This document shows, in pieces, positions 8,070-15,817 of a stretch of 64,000 bases of DNA. Each line of letters begins with the position of its first letter. The first letter of the stretch is position 1. Position numbers and translations under genes: made by a program. Location of the stretch: NCBI RefSeq assembly GCF_023155855.1, contig NZ_JAKNUT010000005.1, positions 1 through 64,000 on the forward strand, written 5' to 3'. Below the pieces are notes generated by a model. It saw only the letters and a program-made list of their open reading frames with translations. It was not told the DNA's origin and did no database searches. Source of the stretch: Microbacterium aoyamense. GTDB taxonomy: Bacteria > Actinomycetota > Actinomycetes > Actinomycetales > Microbacteriaceae.

Positions 8070-8468
8070 CTAAGGGGCGTTGAGGCGCTTGCGAGCCAGT
8101 CCGTGCGAGGCGATGGAGTAGACGAATGGCCCGCGAGCGAGGGCGACCTGATGGATCTTTTCGCTGTGCTCCAGACAGAGGTTCCCCATCTGGGCCGCAG
8201 TCATATCACCTCGCGCAAACACGATCACACGCGCATCGTGGTGGTAGATCGCGTGGGCCTCGAGCGGACGCGTAGCGATCTTGTGGTCTTTCGCGAGGAG
8301 CACAAATCCCAGCAATGTCCCTTCCCCGATCCACTCTTCGTCCCGCATCGCTTGGGCACGTTGATCTCCGAACTGTTCGGCGAGTGTGCTTGCATCCCAG
8401 CCAGCGCTGCGCAACCGAGACACGAGCGATCGCTGGCCCAGCGATCGATCGAGCAGGAAGCGCGTCAT
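8070..8468 (-). CDS. PIN-like ribonuclease toxin, VapC45 type
   Basis: This 132-residue protein resembles the PIN-like toxins of the VapC45 group. The acidic residues expected of a PIN active site are visible: D7 in FLLDRSLGQ, a D/E cluster at 43-45 (MRDEEW) and D61 in FVLLAKDHKI. Family members are Mg-dependent RNases that block translation. The gene begins 6 bases after the stop of the DUF433-type antitoxin, an antitoxin-first arrangement like Rv2018-Rv2019 in M. tuberculosis. No ribonuclease target can be read from the sequence. Confidence 0.78.
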   Translation of the reverse strand: MTRFLLDRSLGQRSLVSRLRSAGWDASTLAEQFGDQRAQAMRDEEWIGEGTLLGFVLLAKDHKIATRPLEAHAIYHHDARVIVFARGDMTAAQMGNLCLEHSEKIHQVALARGPFVYSIASHGLARKRLNAP

Positions 8469-8474
8469 CGGATG

Positions 8475-9149
8475 TCAGGCGGCCCGAAGTACCAGCGATC
8501 GAAGCTCACTTCTCTGCAGACCAAAGTCCTCCGCGACCTCATCCATCGCTTCACCAGCTCGAACTCGACTCACGACGTCCTCGACCCGCACCCCAAGCTT
8601 CGCGACAGTGGGTTGGCCCGAGTTGCGGTTCGGATCGACGATCACCTCGACCGACTCGTACGCCGGCAGCCGAAGCAATTGAGCGAAGCCATCTCGGTAG
8701 CTGATGCTCTTCAGGAACTCAGCGACGACCTCGTTGAATACCCCTTGATGGTTGCGCACCACCACGAGTTCGTCTTCGCCGTTCCGGTAAAGAATCTCCG
8801 CACCATCGGTCATCAAGCGCTCGCTCAAGAGGGCGTTCTCCAGCCCAATCTCTTCACGAAGGACTTCGACTGCGGGACGGATTCGCGCCATAGGCAGTCC
8901 GACACGGCGGAAACTCTCGATGATGAATCCCTCCGCCAGCGCGTTGAACGGCACCGTGTATCCCCGGCCGTCCTTCACCCCCGTGAGCAGGGGCGGGCTC
9001 CATCCCCACTCACCAGCCGTGCGCTGCTTGAATCGGTGGCCGTGAGCCCACCTCGCAAACGACGTAGGCGGCGCCTGGATGATCTGGGCCGCCTCTCCCT
9101 GTCCGTAGATCGGCGTGGTGTACGCCGGATCGGTCGCGAGCGTTTGCAT
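8475..9149 (-). CDS. DUF433-containing antitoxin, VapB45 type
   Basis: This 224-residue protein is probably the antitoxin to the PIN-like toxin directly downstream. The N-terminal half (YGQGEAAQIIQAPPTSFARW) looks like a MerR/HTH-type DNA reader. The C-terminal 80 residues carry the DUF433 pattern ending in GVRVEDVVSRVRAGEAMDEV and then AEDFGLQRSELRSLV. Length and layout match Rv2018-type VapB45 proteins. The ATG at 9149 sits inside a perfect 14-base palindrome and has no ribosome binding site, which suggests a leaderless or self-repressed start. Confidence 0.78.
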   Translation of the reverse strand: MQTLATDPAYTTPIYGQGEAAQIIQAPPTSFARWAHGHRFKQRTAGEWGWSPPLLTGVKDGRGYTVPFNALAEGFIIESFRRVGLPMARIRPAVEVLREEIGLENALLSERLMTDGAEILYRNGEDELVVVRNHQGVFNEVVAEFLKSISYRDGFAQLLRLPAYESVEVIVDPNRNSGQPTVAKLGVRVEDVVSRVRAGEAMDEVAEDFGLQRSELRSLVLRAA

Positions 9150-9155
9150 GCAAAC
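9142..9155. promoter_or_regulatory. Palindrome over the antitoxin start, probable autoregulatory operator
   Basis: GTTTGCATGCAAAC is a perfect 14-base palindrome that contains the antitoxin start codon. Antitoxins usually repress their own operon through such sites. The role here is inferred from position. Confidence 0.55.
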
Positions 9156-9546
9156 AGCCTACGGCGTCCCGAACGAGCGCGATAGGGGGGCCTCTTACTC
9201 GAGCGACGGCGAGTTCGCTAGCGAGGGGCCGGCGCTCCGTTCCTCAGATCTCTTGTCGCGACTCGGCTCTCCGCCGCGCAACGCGAAACCGCGACGATGG
9301 TTGCGTCACCAACGGAGTGCGCCAGCGATCGCGACAGGCCATCGCCTCGACGGCCCATCCTCAGCCTGCGCTTGGAGATGTCAATGTCGTTCATGCTCGC
9401 TTCGCTGCGCGTGCTCCACATTGACATCCCCGGCGCTCCGACCGTGGCTAGCCGCCTATCGAGCCGACGTCCCACCCATGACCCATTAACCAATCGCTCA
9501 CACCGAGCTTTCGCCCAGCCCTGTCGCTCGCTCGCTCGCTGACTGT

Positions 9547-9600
9547 CGCTGGGAGATTAAGGCGCTGGGAGATAGAGGCGCCGGGAGAGAAAGGCGCTGG
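9547..9600 (+). repeat. 16-base tandem repeat, 3.4 copies
   Basis: Consecutive units read CGCTGGGAGATTAAGG, CGCTGGGAGATAGAGG and CGCCGGGAGAGAAAGG, followed by a partial CGCTGG. The period is exactly 16. The array lies about 200 bases inside the tRNA-Arg attachment fragment. Confidence 0.85.
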
Positions 9601-9674
9601 TCGGTCAGGACGTCAGGGGGTGGTGAGCCGGGGGGTGTTTCAGCGGCCGCCGCCGCGCTCTTCATCTGTCGCGC

Positions 9675-9695
9675 GTGACAACACCGTGACAACAC
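9675..9695 (+). repeat. 11-base tandem repeat near the attachment site
   Basis: GTGACAACAC occurs at 9675-9684 and again at 9686-9695. Short direct repeats beside a core site resemble arm-type integrase binding sites; that role is inference. Confidence 0.7.
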
Positions 9696-9797
9696 TTGCT
9701 GAGGATCTATTCGCTGATCGATGATCCAGATGGTCGGTGTTTCCGCGGAATCTCGCGGTTTTCGCAGGTGATCGCCGGCATTCGCCGACCCGGATGA

Positions 9798-9842
9798 GGT
9801 TTCCGGTACCAAAGGCCGAAGGTTCGATTCCTTTCGGGGGCA
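9798..9842 (+). other. 3' half of a tRNA-Arg(CCG) gene, probable attachment site
   Basis: From the 5' side this reads part of the anticodon stem (GGT), the loop TTCCGGT with anticodon CCG, the 3' stem ACCAA, variable loop AGGCC, a T arm (GAAGG, TTCGATT, CCTTT), the acceptor strand CGGGGGC and discriminator A. The bases upstream do not complete the anticodon stem (GAGGT where TTGGT is needed) and no D arm or 5' acceptor strand (GCCCCCG) precedes it. It is therefore a tRNA 3' fragment, as left by an integrase that recombines in the anticodon loop. The intact tRNA should lie beyond the left edge of the window. Confidence 0.75.
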
Positions 9843-9847
9843 CAGTT

Positions 9848-9895
9848 GCGAAGAGGGTCGTCCCGCACGGGGCGGCCCTCTTCGCATATCGGCGA
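9848..9895 (+). terminator. Strong hairpin after the tRNA-Arg fragment
   Basis: GCGAAGAGGG at 9848 pairs with CCCTCTTCGC at 9886-9895, and the inner part (TCGTCCCG/CGGGGCGG) extends the stem with wobbles. It is probably the original terminator of the tRNA gene. Confidence 0.7.
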
Positions 9896-9902
9896 GAATC
9901 GG

Positions 9903-10277
9903 ATGATGATCCTGCACCTTGCGTCCACACGCGACTGGGAAGCGGCTGTCGCCGTCGGCGAATATCGGACTTCGACGAGAGGCGCGACGCTCGACGAGGT
10001 CGGATTCGTCCATGCCTCGCATCCAGAACAGTTGGCCCGCGTCGCGGAGTTCGCCTACGCGGACGCCGACGAGCCTCTCTGCGTACTCGTCATCGATGAG
10101 AGTCGGGTGAGGACAGCGGGTGTGCCCGTCGTCGAAGAGGACGGCGGGGATGGCGAGCTCTTCCCTCACATCTACGGGACGATCCGAACAGAGTTCGTGG
10201 TCGACGTGATCGACGCGGGGTTCGATGATCACGGAAATTTCCGGATGTCCCGCTCACCCGACGAAGAGGCGCGCTGA
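9903..10277 (+). CDS. DUF952 family protein
   Basis: This 124-residue protein matches the DUF952 pattern: an N-terminal ILHLASTRDWEAAV, then GFVHASHPEQLARVAEFAYA, an LVIDESRV strand and a FPHIYGTI motif near residue 85. The family has a small ART/PARP-like fold, but its reaction is unknown. ATG 9903 is the start; an open frame upstream runs through the tRNA hairpin and is not coding. It is the first chromosomal-type gene after the island boundary. Confidence 0.8.
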   Translation: MMILHLASTRDWEAAVAVGEYRTSTRGATLDEVGFVHASHPEQLARVAEFAYADADEPLCVLVIDESRVRTAGVPVVEEDGGDGELFPHIYGTIRTEFVVDVIDAGFDDHGNFRMSRSPDEEAR

Positions 10278-10473
10278 CGCCTGGCCGCCGGGGCGAGAAT
10301 ACCGCCGACCAGGGCGGTCCCGCGGTGGAGATCGACGCAGACGCACCCCTGCAGAATCGACTGATGGCCCTCACCGGGCGTCAGCCGTGACCCTCGATCG
10401 GCCAAGGCTGAAGGCACGCGCTCCAGGTGAAAGCCCGCCATTCGAACGCAGAGCAGACGCCGCGCCACCGAAC

Positions 10474-10914
10474 TCAGGTGGACTCCGGCCCGTACCCGCG
10501 ACCCCATCGCAGCATCCATGACTCCGCGTCTGCCAGCTGCCGGAACCCGAACTTCTCATACAGCGTGTGGGCGTCTTCGGTGAAGAGGGCGGTCCGCTTG
10601 AGGCCGAGCGGTTCGAGGTCGTCGATGATGCCCTCCATGATCCGCTTTCCCACGCCGCGTCCGCGCGCCGTCGCATCCACGAAGACGTCCGCGACCCACG
10701 CGAACGTCGCGCCATCGGTGATGGCACGCGCGTACCCGAGCTGCTGGCCCGTCGCCGCGTCGAGCACCCCGTAGTTCCGAGAGCCGGCCATCGCCGCCTC
10801 GTGCGTCTCCCGGCTGCGACCGCTCGCCCAGTAGGACTCCTCGGAGAGCCAGCGGTGCACGCGATCCACGTCCATGTCCGACGTGTCGGACGAGAATCTC
10901 AGTTCATTCGACAT
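10474..10914 (-). CDS. GNAT-family N-acetyltransferase
   Basis: This 146-residue acetyltransferase shows the GNAT core: AWVADVFVDATARGRGVGKRI contains the acetyl-CoA pyrophosphate-binding R/Q-x-x-G-x-G/A loop (RGRGVG), and TALFTEDAHTLYEKFGF is motif B. The substrate is unknown. ATG 10914 begins MSNELRFSSDTS. It is convergent with the DUF952 gene. Confidence 0.85.
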   Translation of the reverse strand: MSNELRFSSDTSDMDVDRVHRWLSEESYWASGRSRETHEAAMAGSRNYGVLDAATGQQLGYARAITDGATFAWVADVFVDATARGRGVGKRIMEGIIDDLEPLGLKRTALFTEDAHTLYEKFGFRQLADAESWMLRWGRGYGPEST

Positions 10915-11091
10915 GCACCGATGAAACCATCGGCAGCGGCCCAGCGAAATCGCCGATCGAACACAAGTGGACTGTCGCCGCCATTCCCCCCGTCACGACC
11001 GCCGACGCCCGATCCGCTCTCGAACGGGCGACCGATTGATCGAGCATGAAAGACACTCCGAAGAGGACGACCACGCCACTAGGATCCGGGC

Positions 11092-11757
11092 ATGCCGTTG
11101 CTCCGAGATGTCGCTCTGCCCGCGCTCGGCGCGATCGCCGTTCTCGCCGTCGCTGGGAGGGTGATCCGGTTCCTCGGCGGCGACGACCCGCGCGAGGACA
11201 GCGCCGTACGTGGGCTGCAGGCGAGATTCGGTCACCGACAAGGGGACGCCGACGCGACCGGGCCGCGAGAGCCGGTCGACCGGATCACCGCTCCCCTCTC
11301 GTGGTACTCCGGCGTGCCGCAGACCGTCGCGAACGGGGCGATCTGGTGCGCTATCACGTGGCTGCTGACCCGCGACCGGAGGTCGGCTGTCGCCCCCGCG
11401 ATGGCGCTCGCACTCGAGACCGTCTGCTTCACAGCATCCGGAACCCTCGTCGGACGCCCCCGCCCGGTGCGCGAGTGGCGACCGGAGGAGCCGCACGCGA
11501 CGTCATCGTTCCCCTCGGGGCACACGGCGGCGGCGTTCGCGCTCCACGGCACGCTCGCGGATCTGCTCGACCGACACGGTGGTCGTGAAGCTCGATTCCT
11601 CGGCCCGGTTCTGCGGTACGGGATTCCGGGAGCGATCGCGTTCTCGCGCGTCTACCGCGGTCAGCACCACATCTCGGACGTCGCCGCCGGCGCCGTGCTG
11701 GGTCGATGGACCGCCGGTGTCGTGCGGCGGGAGCTGATCGAGCCAGCACGCGAGTGA
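11092..11757 (+). CDS. PAP2-family phosphatase
   Basis: This 221-residue membrane-associated phosphatase has the three PAP2 signature blocks in order: a GRPRP (K-x6-RP-like) block at about residue 125, SSFPSGHTAAAFA with PSGH, and SRVYRGQHHISDVAAG with the SR-x5-H-x3-D pattern. Hydrophobic segments surround them. Relatives dephosphorylate phosphatidic acid, undecaprenyl pyrophosphate or similar lipids; the substrate here is not readable. It is followed by a convergent flavin-binding protein gene. Confidence 0.88.
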   Translation: MPLLRDVALPALGAIAVLAVAGRVIRFLGGDDPREDSAVRGLQARFGHRQGDADATGPREPVDRITAPLSWYSGVPQTVANGAIWCAITWLLTRDRRSAVAPAMALALETVCFTASGTLVGRPRPVREWRPEEPHATSSFPSGHTAAAFALHGTLADLLDRHGGREARFLGPVLRYGIPGAIAFSRVYRGQHHISDVAAGAVLGRWTAGVVRRELIEPARE

Positions 11758-11791
11758 GAGTCGCGGCGATCGGCGACCCTTCTCGAACGTC

Positions 11792-12184
11792 CTAGCCGAA
11801 GAGACCCGCCGAGCCCATGACGCGTTCCGGCGTGATCCGGAGGACGACGCGCTGAGGGTTCGCGCGCGGCTGCCGGTAGCGCTGGGCATAGAGCGCAACC
11901 GCGTGCGCGACGGCTGCGGGATCACGTTCGACGACGGCCGTCCCCGCGATGCTCAGCCACTGGGGGCCGGACACCTGCGCCACGGTCGCACGAGCGTCGC
12001 GTTCGATGTTGCGAACCTTCTGGCTGCCGTCGCTCGTGATGATCCGCACGCCGCCGTCGTCGAGCGTGTAGCCGATGGCGACGACGTGGATGGCGCCGCT
12101 GCGGCCGACCGTCGACAGCGTGGCCAGGTGGTGTTCCGAAACGAAGCGGCGCCCGCCGTCGGTGAGCGCGTCGAGCGATGCCAT
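11792..12184 (-). CDS. PPOX-class F420/flavin-dependent oxidoreductase
   Basis: This 130-residue split-barrel protein reads HHLATLSTVGRSGAIHVVAI, then a strand with IITSDGSQKVRNIERD and RATVAQVSGPQWLSIAG, typical of Rv1155/PPOX-class proteins that bind F420 or FMN at a dimer interface. ATG 12184 (MASLDAL) is preferred over an upstream start because the family begins here. It is divergent from the nucleotidase gene, with about 110 bases between starts. Confidence 0.8.
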   Translation of the reverse strand: MASLDALTDGGRRFVSEHHLATLSTVGRSGAIHVVAIGYTLDDGGVRIITSDGSQKVRNIERDARATVAQVSGPQWLSIAGTAVVERDPAAVAHAVALYAQRYRQPRANPQRVVLRITPERVMGSAGLFG

Positions 12185-12295
12185 GCATCCATCATCGCGT
12201 CTCGCTGCCCGGGCGTCGTGGCGGCGGGGCTTCCCAAACGCGTCGCGGAGGAGCATCCTTTCTCATCATCCGCCCTCGAAGGAGAGAGCCCCCCT

Positions 12296-14074
12296 ATGTC
12301 GATCGATCCCAGGCACCGCGCCGCCCTCGCGGCCGCCGTCGCTCTAGCGCTGGTGTTCACCGGCGCCGGCGCCGCCCACGCGAAGCAATCGCCGCCCAAG
12401 CCTGCCAAGACGGTGGCTGTCAACCTCATCGCCTTCAACGACTTCCACGGCGCCATCGATCCTCCGACCGGCAGCGGTGGACTGGTCAACGGCACCCCCG
12501 CCGGCGGTGTCGAGTATCTCGCGACCGCCGTGAAGAAGCTGCGCGCCGAGCAGAAGACGGAGTCGCCGCACTCGTTCACGGTCGCTGCAGGTGACCTCGT
12601 CGGCGCCACACCGCTCGTGAGTGCGGCGTTCCACGACGAACCCACCGTGGACGAGATGAACGCCTTGGGTCTCGACGTCACGAGCGTGGGAAATCACGAG
12701 TTCGACGAGGGAGTCTCCGAGCTGCTCCGACTTCAGAAGGGCGGCTGCCACCCCGTGGACGGATGCCAGGACGGTGACGGGTTCACCGGCGCGAAGTACC
12801 CGATCCTCGCGGCGAACGTCGTCTCGAAGAAGACGGGGCTGCCGATCCTCCTCCCCTTCACGATCAAAGTCGTCGACGGCGTGAAGATCGCGTTCGTCGG
12901 AATGACCCTCGAGGGCACGCCAGGGATCGTCAACCCCGCCGGCATCACGAACGTCAAATTCCTCGACGAGGCCCAGACCGCGAACTTCTACGCGAAGGCG
13001 CTCAAGCTGCTGGGCATCAAGTCGATCGTGCTGCTGCTGCACGAAGGCGGTCAGCAGGTCTCGACCGCCACCGACCCGAACGGATGCACCGGCTTCTCGG
13101 GCGCTGTCACGGGGATCGTCTCGCAGCTCGACCCGGCCTACGGCGCGGTCGTGAGCGGCCACACGCACCGCTCGTACACATGCTCGCTGCCCAACTCGGC
13201 CGGCGTCGGCACGCTCGTCACGAGTGCGGGCACGAACGGTACGGTGCTCACCGACATCAGCCTCACGATCGACAAGTCGTCCAAGAAGATCGTGGCGGCC
13301 GCGGCATCCAACATCATCGTCGAGAACGGAGTTCGCAACCCCGACGGCACGTGGCAGACCAGTGCGCCAGGTGTCTTCGTCCGCAACCCCGCGACGGTCG
13401 ACCCGGCCGCCAAGGCGATCGCGGACAAGTACCGCACGGCTGTCGCACCGATCGCCAATCGCGTCATCGGATCGATCTCGTCGGACATCACGCGCGCGGC
13501 GACCCCGGCAGGTGAGAGCGCGCTCGGTGACGTCATCGCCGACGGCATGATCGCGTACACGGCCGCGGGCGGAGCGCAGATCGCCCTCATGAACCCAGGG
13601 GGCATCCGCTCCGACCTGGCGTTCGCGAACTCACCGGGTGGCGAAGCGCCGGGCCAAGTCACCTACGGCGAGGTGTTCACAGTGCAGCCGTTCAACAACC
13701 TGGTCGTGACGGTCTCGCTCACGGGCGCGCAGCTCAAGGAGGTGTTGGAGCAGCAATTCACCGGATACCTGGGGCAGACGACCAATAGGATCCTGCAGGT
13801 GTCTGCCGGCTTCTCCTACTCCTACTCCGCGACGCTCCCGCTCGGCAGTCGCGTCAGTGCGCTCGCGCTGAACGGCGTGCCGATCGATCCGGCGGCGACG
13901 TACCGCGTGACGACGAACGATTTCCTCGCGAACGGCGGGGACGGGTTCACGAACCTCACCGCCGCGACCGACCGCGTCACGGCGCCGGGCTTCGACGTCG
14001 ACTCGCTCGCGGCATACCTCGCCACGGGTCCCGTGGCGCCCGGGCCGCAGAACCGGATCACGATCGCCCCCTGA
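12296..14074 (+). CDS. Secreted bifunctional metallophosphatase/5'-nucleotidase
   Basis: This 592-residue protein has a Sec signal peptide (hydrophobic core AAAVALALVFTGAGAAHA, cleavage near residue 32). The metallophosphoesterase domain carries NDFHG, VGNHEFDEG and VVSGHTHRSY metal-binding motifs. The C-terminal 5'-nucleotidase domain has MNPGGIRSDL and NDFLANGGDGF substrate-binding motifs. The family hydrolyses extracellular nucleotides to release phosphate and nucleosides. The start follows GAAGGAGAGA. It lacks a cell-wall anchor, so it is probably released. Confidence 0.9.
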   Translation: MSIDPRHRAALAAAVALALVFTGAGAAHAKQSPPKPAKTVAVNLIAFNDFHGAIDPPTGSGGLVNGTPAGGVEYLATAVKKLRAEQKTESPHSFTVAAGDLVGATPLVSAAFHDEPTVDEMNALGLDVTSVGNHEFDEGVSELLRLQKGGCHPVDGCQDGDGFTGAKYPILAANVVSKKTGLPILLPFTIKVVDGVKIAFVGMTLEGTPGIVNPAGITNVKFLDEAQTANFYAKALKLLGIKSIVLLLHEGGQQVSTATDPNGCTGFSGAVTGIVSQLDPAYGAVVSGHTHRSYTCSLPNSAGVGTLVTSAGTNGTVLTDISLTIDKSSKKIVAAAASNIIVENGVRNPDGTWQTSAPGVFVRNPATVDPAAKAIADKYRTAVAPIANRVIGSISSDITRAATPAGESALGDVIADGMIAYTAAGGAQIALMNPGGIRSDLAFANSPGGEAPGQVTYGEVFTVQPFNNLVVTVSLTGAQLKEVLEQQFTGYLGQTTNRILQVSAGFSYSYSATLPLGSRVSALALNGVPIDPAATYRVTTNDFLANGGDGFTNLTAATDRVTAPGFDVDSLAAYLATGPVAPGPQNRITIAP

Positions 14075-14084
14075 TCACGGCGAG

Positions 14085-14131
14085 CGCTGTCCGTCCGGCC
14101 CGATGCCTTCCGTCGGACGGGACGGACAGCG
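14085..14131. terminator. Bidirectional hairpin between convergent genes
   Basis: CGCTGTCCGTCC at 14085-14096 pairs perfectly with GGACGGACAGCG at 14120-14131. It sits between the stops of the nucleotidase and siderophore-interacting protein genes. Confidence 0.75.
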
Positions 14132-14132
14132 T

Positions 14133-15020
14133 TCAGAGTCCGAACCTCTCGAGCGTGCGGTCGTACTCGTCCTCGATGTCCTCCTCGTCGCGCGTGGTGT
14201 CGTCCCACAGCGATTCGAGGTGCGCATGGACGTCGGCGGGGAGCGCTTCGTAGCGGGCTTCCCACTGCTCGACGTCCTCCGTCCAGTAGCCGACGACCTT
14301 GTACGCGGTCGTGGGCAGACCGAGCTCGTGGCGGAGGTGCCGGCGGACACCGCGGGTGGAATGGGTCTCCCCTGCCACCCAGATGTACCCCACGCCGTCG
14401 GGACGCTCGGAGCGCCGGACGATCTCCTCGAGACGGCTCGGACCGTGTCCGTTGCCGCCATGGACCCAGCGCAGTTCCGAACCCGAAGGCAAGGCGATGT
14501 GCTGCTCGTACGCCGGACCCGGAACCTCGGCGTACAGACGCACGCGGACGCCCGGCGGGAGGTCTTCGAGGATGCGCGCCGCGGCGGGGAGGCCCGCGGC
14601 ATCCGTCACCATCAAGAGCCATTCCAGGTCGCTCGGCGCGGCATACATGCCCCGCGGCGTGTTGACGCCGACGAGGGAGCCGGGCGCGACCGTCTCGGCC
14701 CACCGCGCGGCGAGCCCATGACCGTGCACGACCATGTCGATCGACAGCTCACCACGCGCTGCATCCCAGCGGCGGACGGTGTAGGTGCGCAGCGGCGACG
14801 GCTCGACGTCCTCGGCGAATGCCCAGGACTGCTCCCCCGAAGGCGACGGAAGGACCGGTTCCGCTTCGCCGTCGCGCGGGAGCCACATCCGCAGGTACTC
14901 GTCGCCGACCCCGGTCGACACGAAGCCCGCGAGGCCCTCGCCGCCCAGCACGACGCGCACCATGCCCGCGCTCAGGGTCTCGACACGCACGACCTCGGCG
15001 CGGTGGATGAGATTGGTCAT
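14133..15020 (-). CDS. Siderophore-interacting protein (ferric-siderophore reductase)
   Basis: This 295-residue SIP-family flavoprotein has an N-terminal FAD-binding barrel with LRTYTVRRWD (the R-x-Y-T-x-R motif) and IDMVVHGHGLAARWA. The C-terminal SIP domain holds WVAGETHSTRGVRRHLRHE. Such enzymes reduce ferric siderophore in the cytoplasm to release iron. Its ATG overlaps the stop of the ATPase gene by 4 bases, so it is the last gene of the siderophore operon. It probably uses NAD(P)H or ferredoxin; the donor cannot be read. Confidence 0.9.
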   Translation of the reverse strand: MTNLIHRAEVVRVETLSAGMVRVVLGGEGLAGFVSTGVGDEYLRMWLPRDGEAEPVLPSPSGEQSWAFAEDVEPSPLRTYTVRRWDAARGELSIDMVVHGHGLAARWAETVAPGSLVGVNTPRGMYAAPSDLEWLLMVTDAAGLPAAARILEDLPPGVRVRLYAEVPGPAYEQHIALPSGSELRWVHGGNGHGPSRLEEIVRRSERPDGVGYIWVAGETHSTRGVRRHLRHELGLPTTAYKVVGYWTEDVEQWEARYEALPADVHAHLESLWDDTTRDEEDIEDEYDRTLERFGL

Positions 15021-15817
15021 GTCACGCTCCGCGTTCCGATCGGCACGACCATCGGCGAGCCCGCGTGCGGATCGACGATGACCCGACTGTCGAGATCGAA
15101 CACGTCGCGAATCGTCTCGACCGTCACGACGTCGACCGGGGCGCCCTGCGCGACGATGCGTCCTCCGCGCATCGCGACCAGGTGGTGTGCGTAGCGCGCC
15201 GCGAGGTTCAGTTCGTGGAGCACGATGACGATCGTCGTGCCCCGTTCGGCGTTGAGCGCGGCCAGCAGATCGAGCACCTCGAGCTGGAAGTTGACGTCGA
15301 GGAACGTCGTCGGCTCGTCGAGGAGCAGGATGTCGGTTTCCTGCGCCAGTGCCATGGCGATCCACACGCGCTGGCGCTGCCCGCCCGAGAGCTCCGAGAC
15401 CTGACGGTTCGAGAGCTCGGCCGTCGCGGTCGCCGCGAGAGCGCGGGCCACGGCATCCTCGTCGGCGTCGTTCCAGCGCCGGAACCACCCCTGATGGGGA
15501 TGCCTCCCCCGACCGACGAGGTCGGAGACCGTGATGCCGTCCGGCGCCACGGGCGACTGCGGGAGCATCCCGATGATGCGGGCGACGTCGGCCGGGCGCA
15601 TGCGCGGCAGGGACGTGCCGTCGAGCAGGACGTCGCCACCGCGCACGGGGAGCAACCGAGCGAGCCCGCGCAGCAGCGTCGACTTGCCCGAGGCGTTGGC
15701 GCCGATGATCACCGTGATCTCGCCGGGCGGGATGACGAGGTCGAGCCCGTCGATGACGGGGACCTTGTCGTACCCCAGGCGCAGATCGCGGGCTTCGAGC
15801 AGATGGGATCTGGTCAT
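15017..15817 (-). CDS. Iron-siderophore ABC transporter ATPase (FecE/FepC type)
   Basis: This 266-residue ATPase has a Walker A motif GANASGKST at about residue 38, signature [15 protein letters not shown], Walker B DILLLDEPTTFLD and switch His in VLHELNLAARYA. It powers the two FecCD permeases encoded upstream. Four-base stop-start overlaps join it to the permease and to the siderophore reductase, which implies translational coupling. Confidence 0.93.
   Translation of the reverse strand: MTRSHLLEARDLRLGYDKVPVIDGLDLVIPPGEITVIIGANASGKSTLLRGLARLLPVRGGDVLLDGTSLPRMRPADVARIIGMLPQSPVAPDGITVSDLVGRGRHPHQGWFRRWNDADEDAVARALAATATAELSNRQVSELSGGQRQRVWIAMALAQETDILLLDEPTTFLDVNFQLEVLDLLAALNAERGTTIVIVLHELNLAARYAHHLVAMRGGRIVAQGAPVDVVTVETIRDVFDLDSRVIVDPHAGSPMVVPIGTRSVT

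Larger units (their letters stand above)
9156..9902. other. Gene-free island end
   Basis: No supported protein gene was found in these roughly 750 bases. They hold three tandem 16-base repeats, a tandem 11-base repeat, the 3' half of a tRNA-Arg gene and a strong hairpin, each listed separately. Confidence 0.6.

Noticed and set aside
9218..9493. 91-residue minus-strand frame in the island end
   Set aside because: No ribosome binding site, no motif, and the composition looks noncoding.
9547..9600. CRISPR array
   Set aside because: The repeat units are 16 bases long, directly adjacent with no spacers, and no cas gene is nearby.
9798..9842. Complete tRNA-Arg gene
   Set aside because: The 5' half (acceptor strand GCCCCCG, D arm and 5' anticodon stem) is absent and the bases upstream do not pair, so it is only a fragment.
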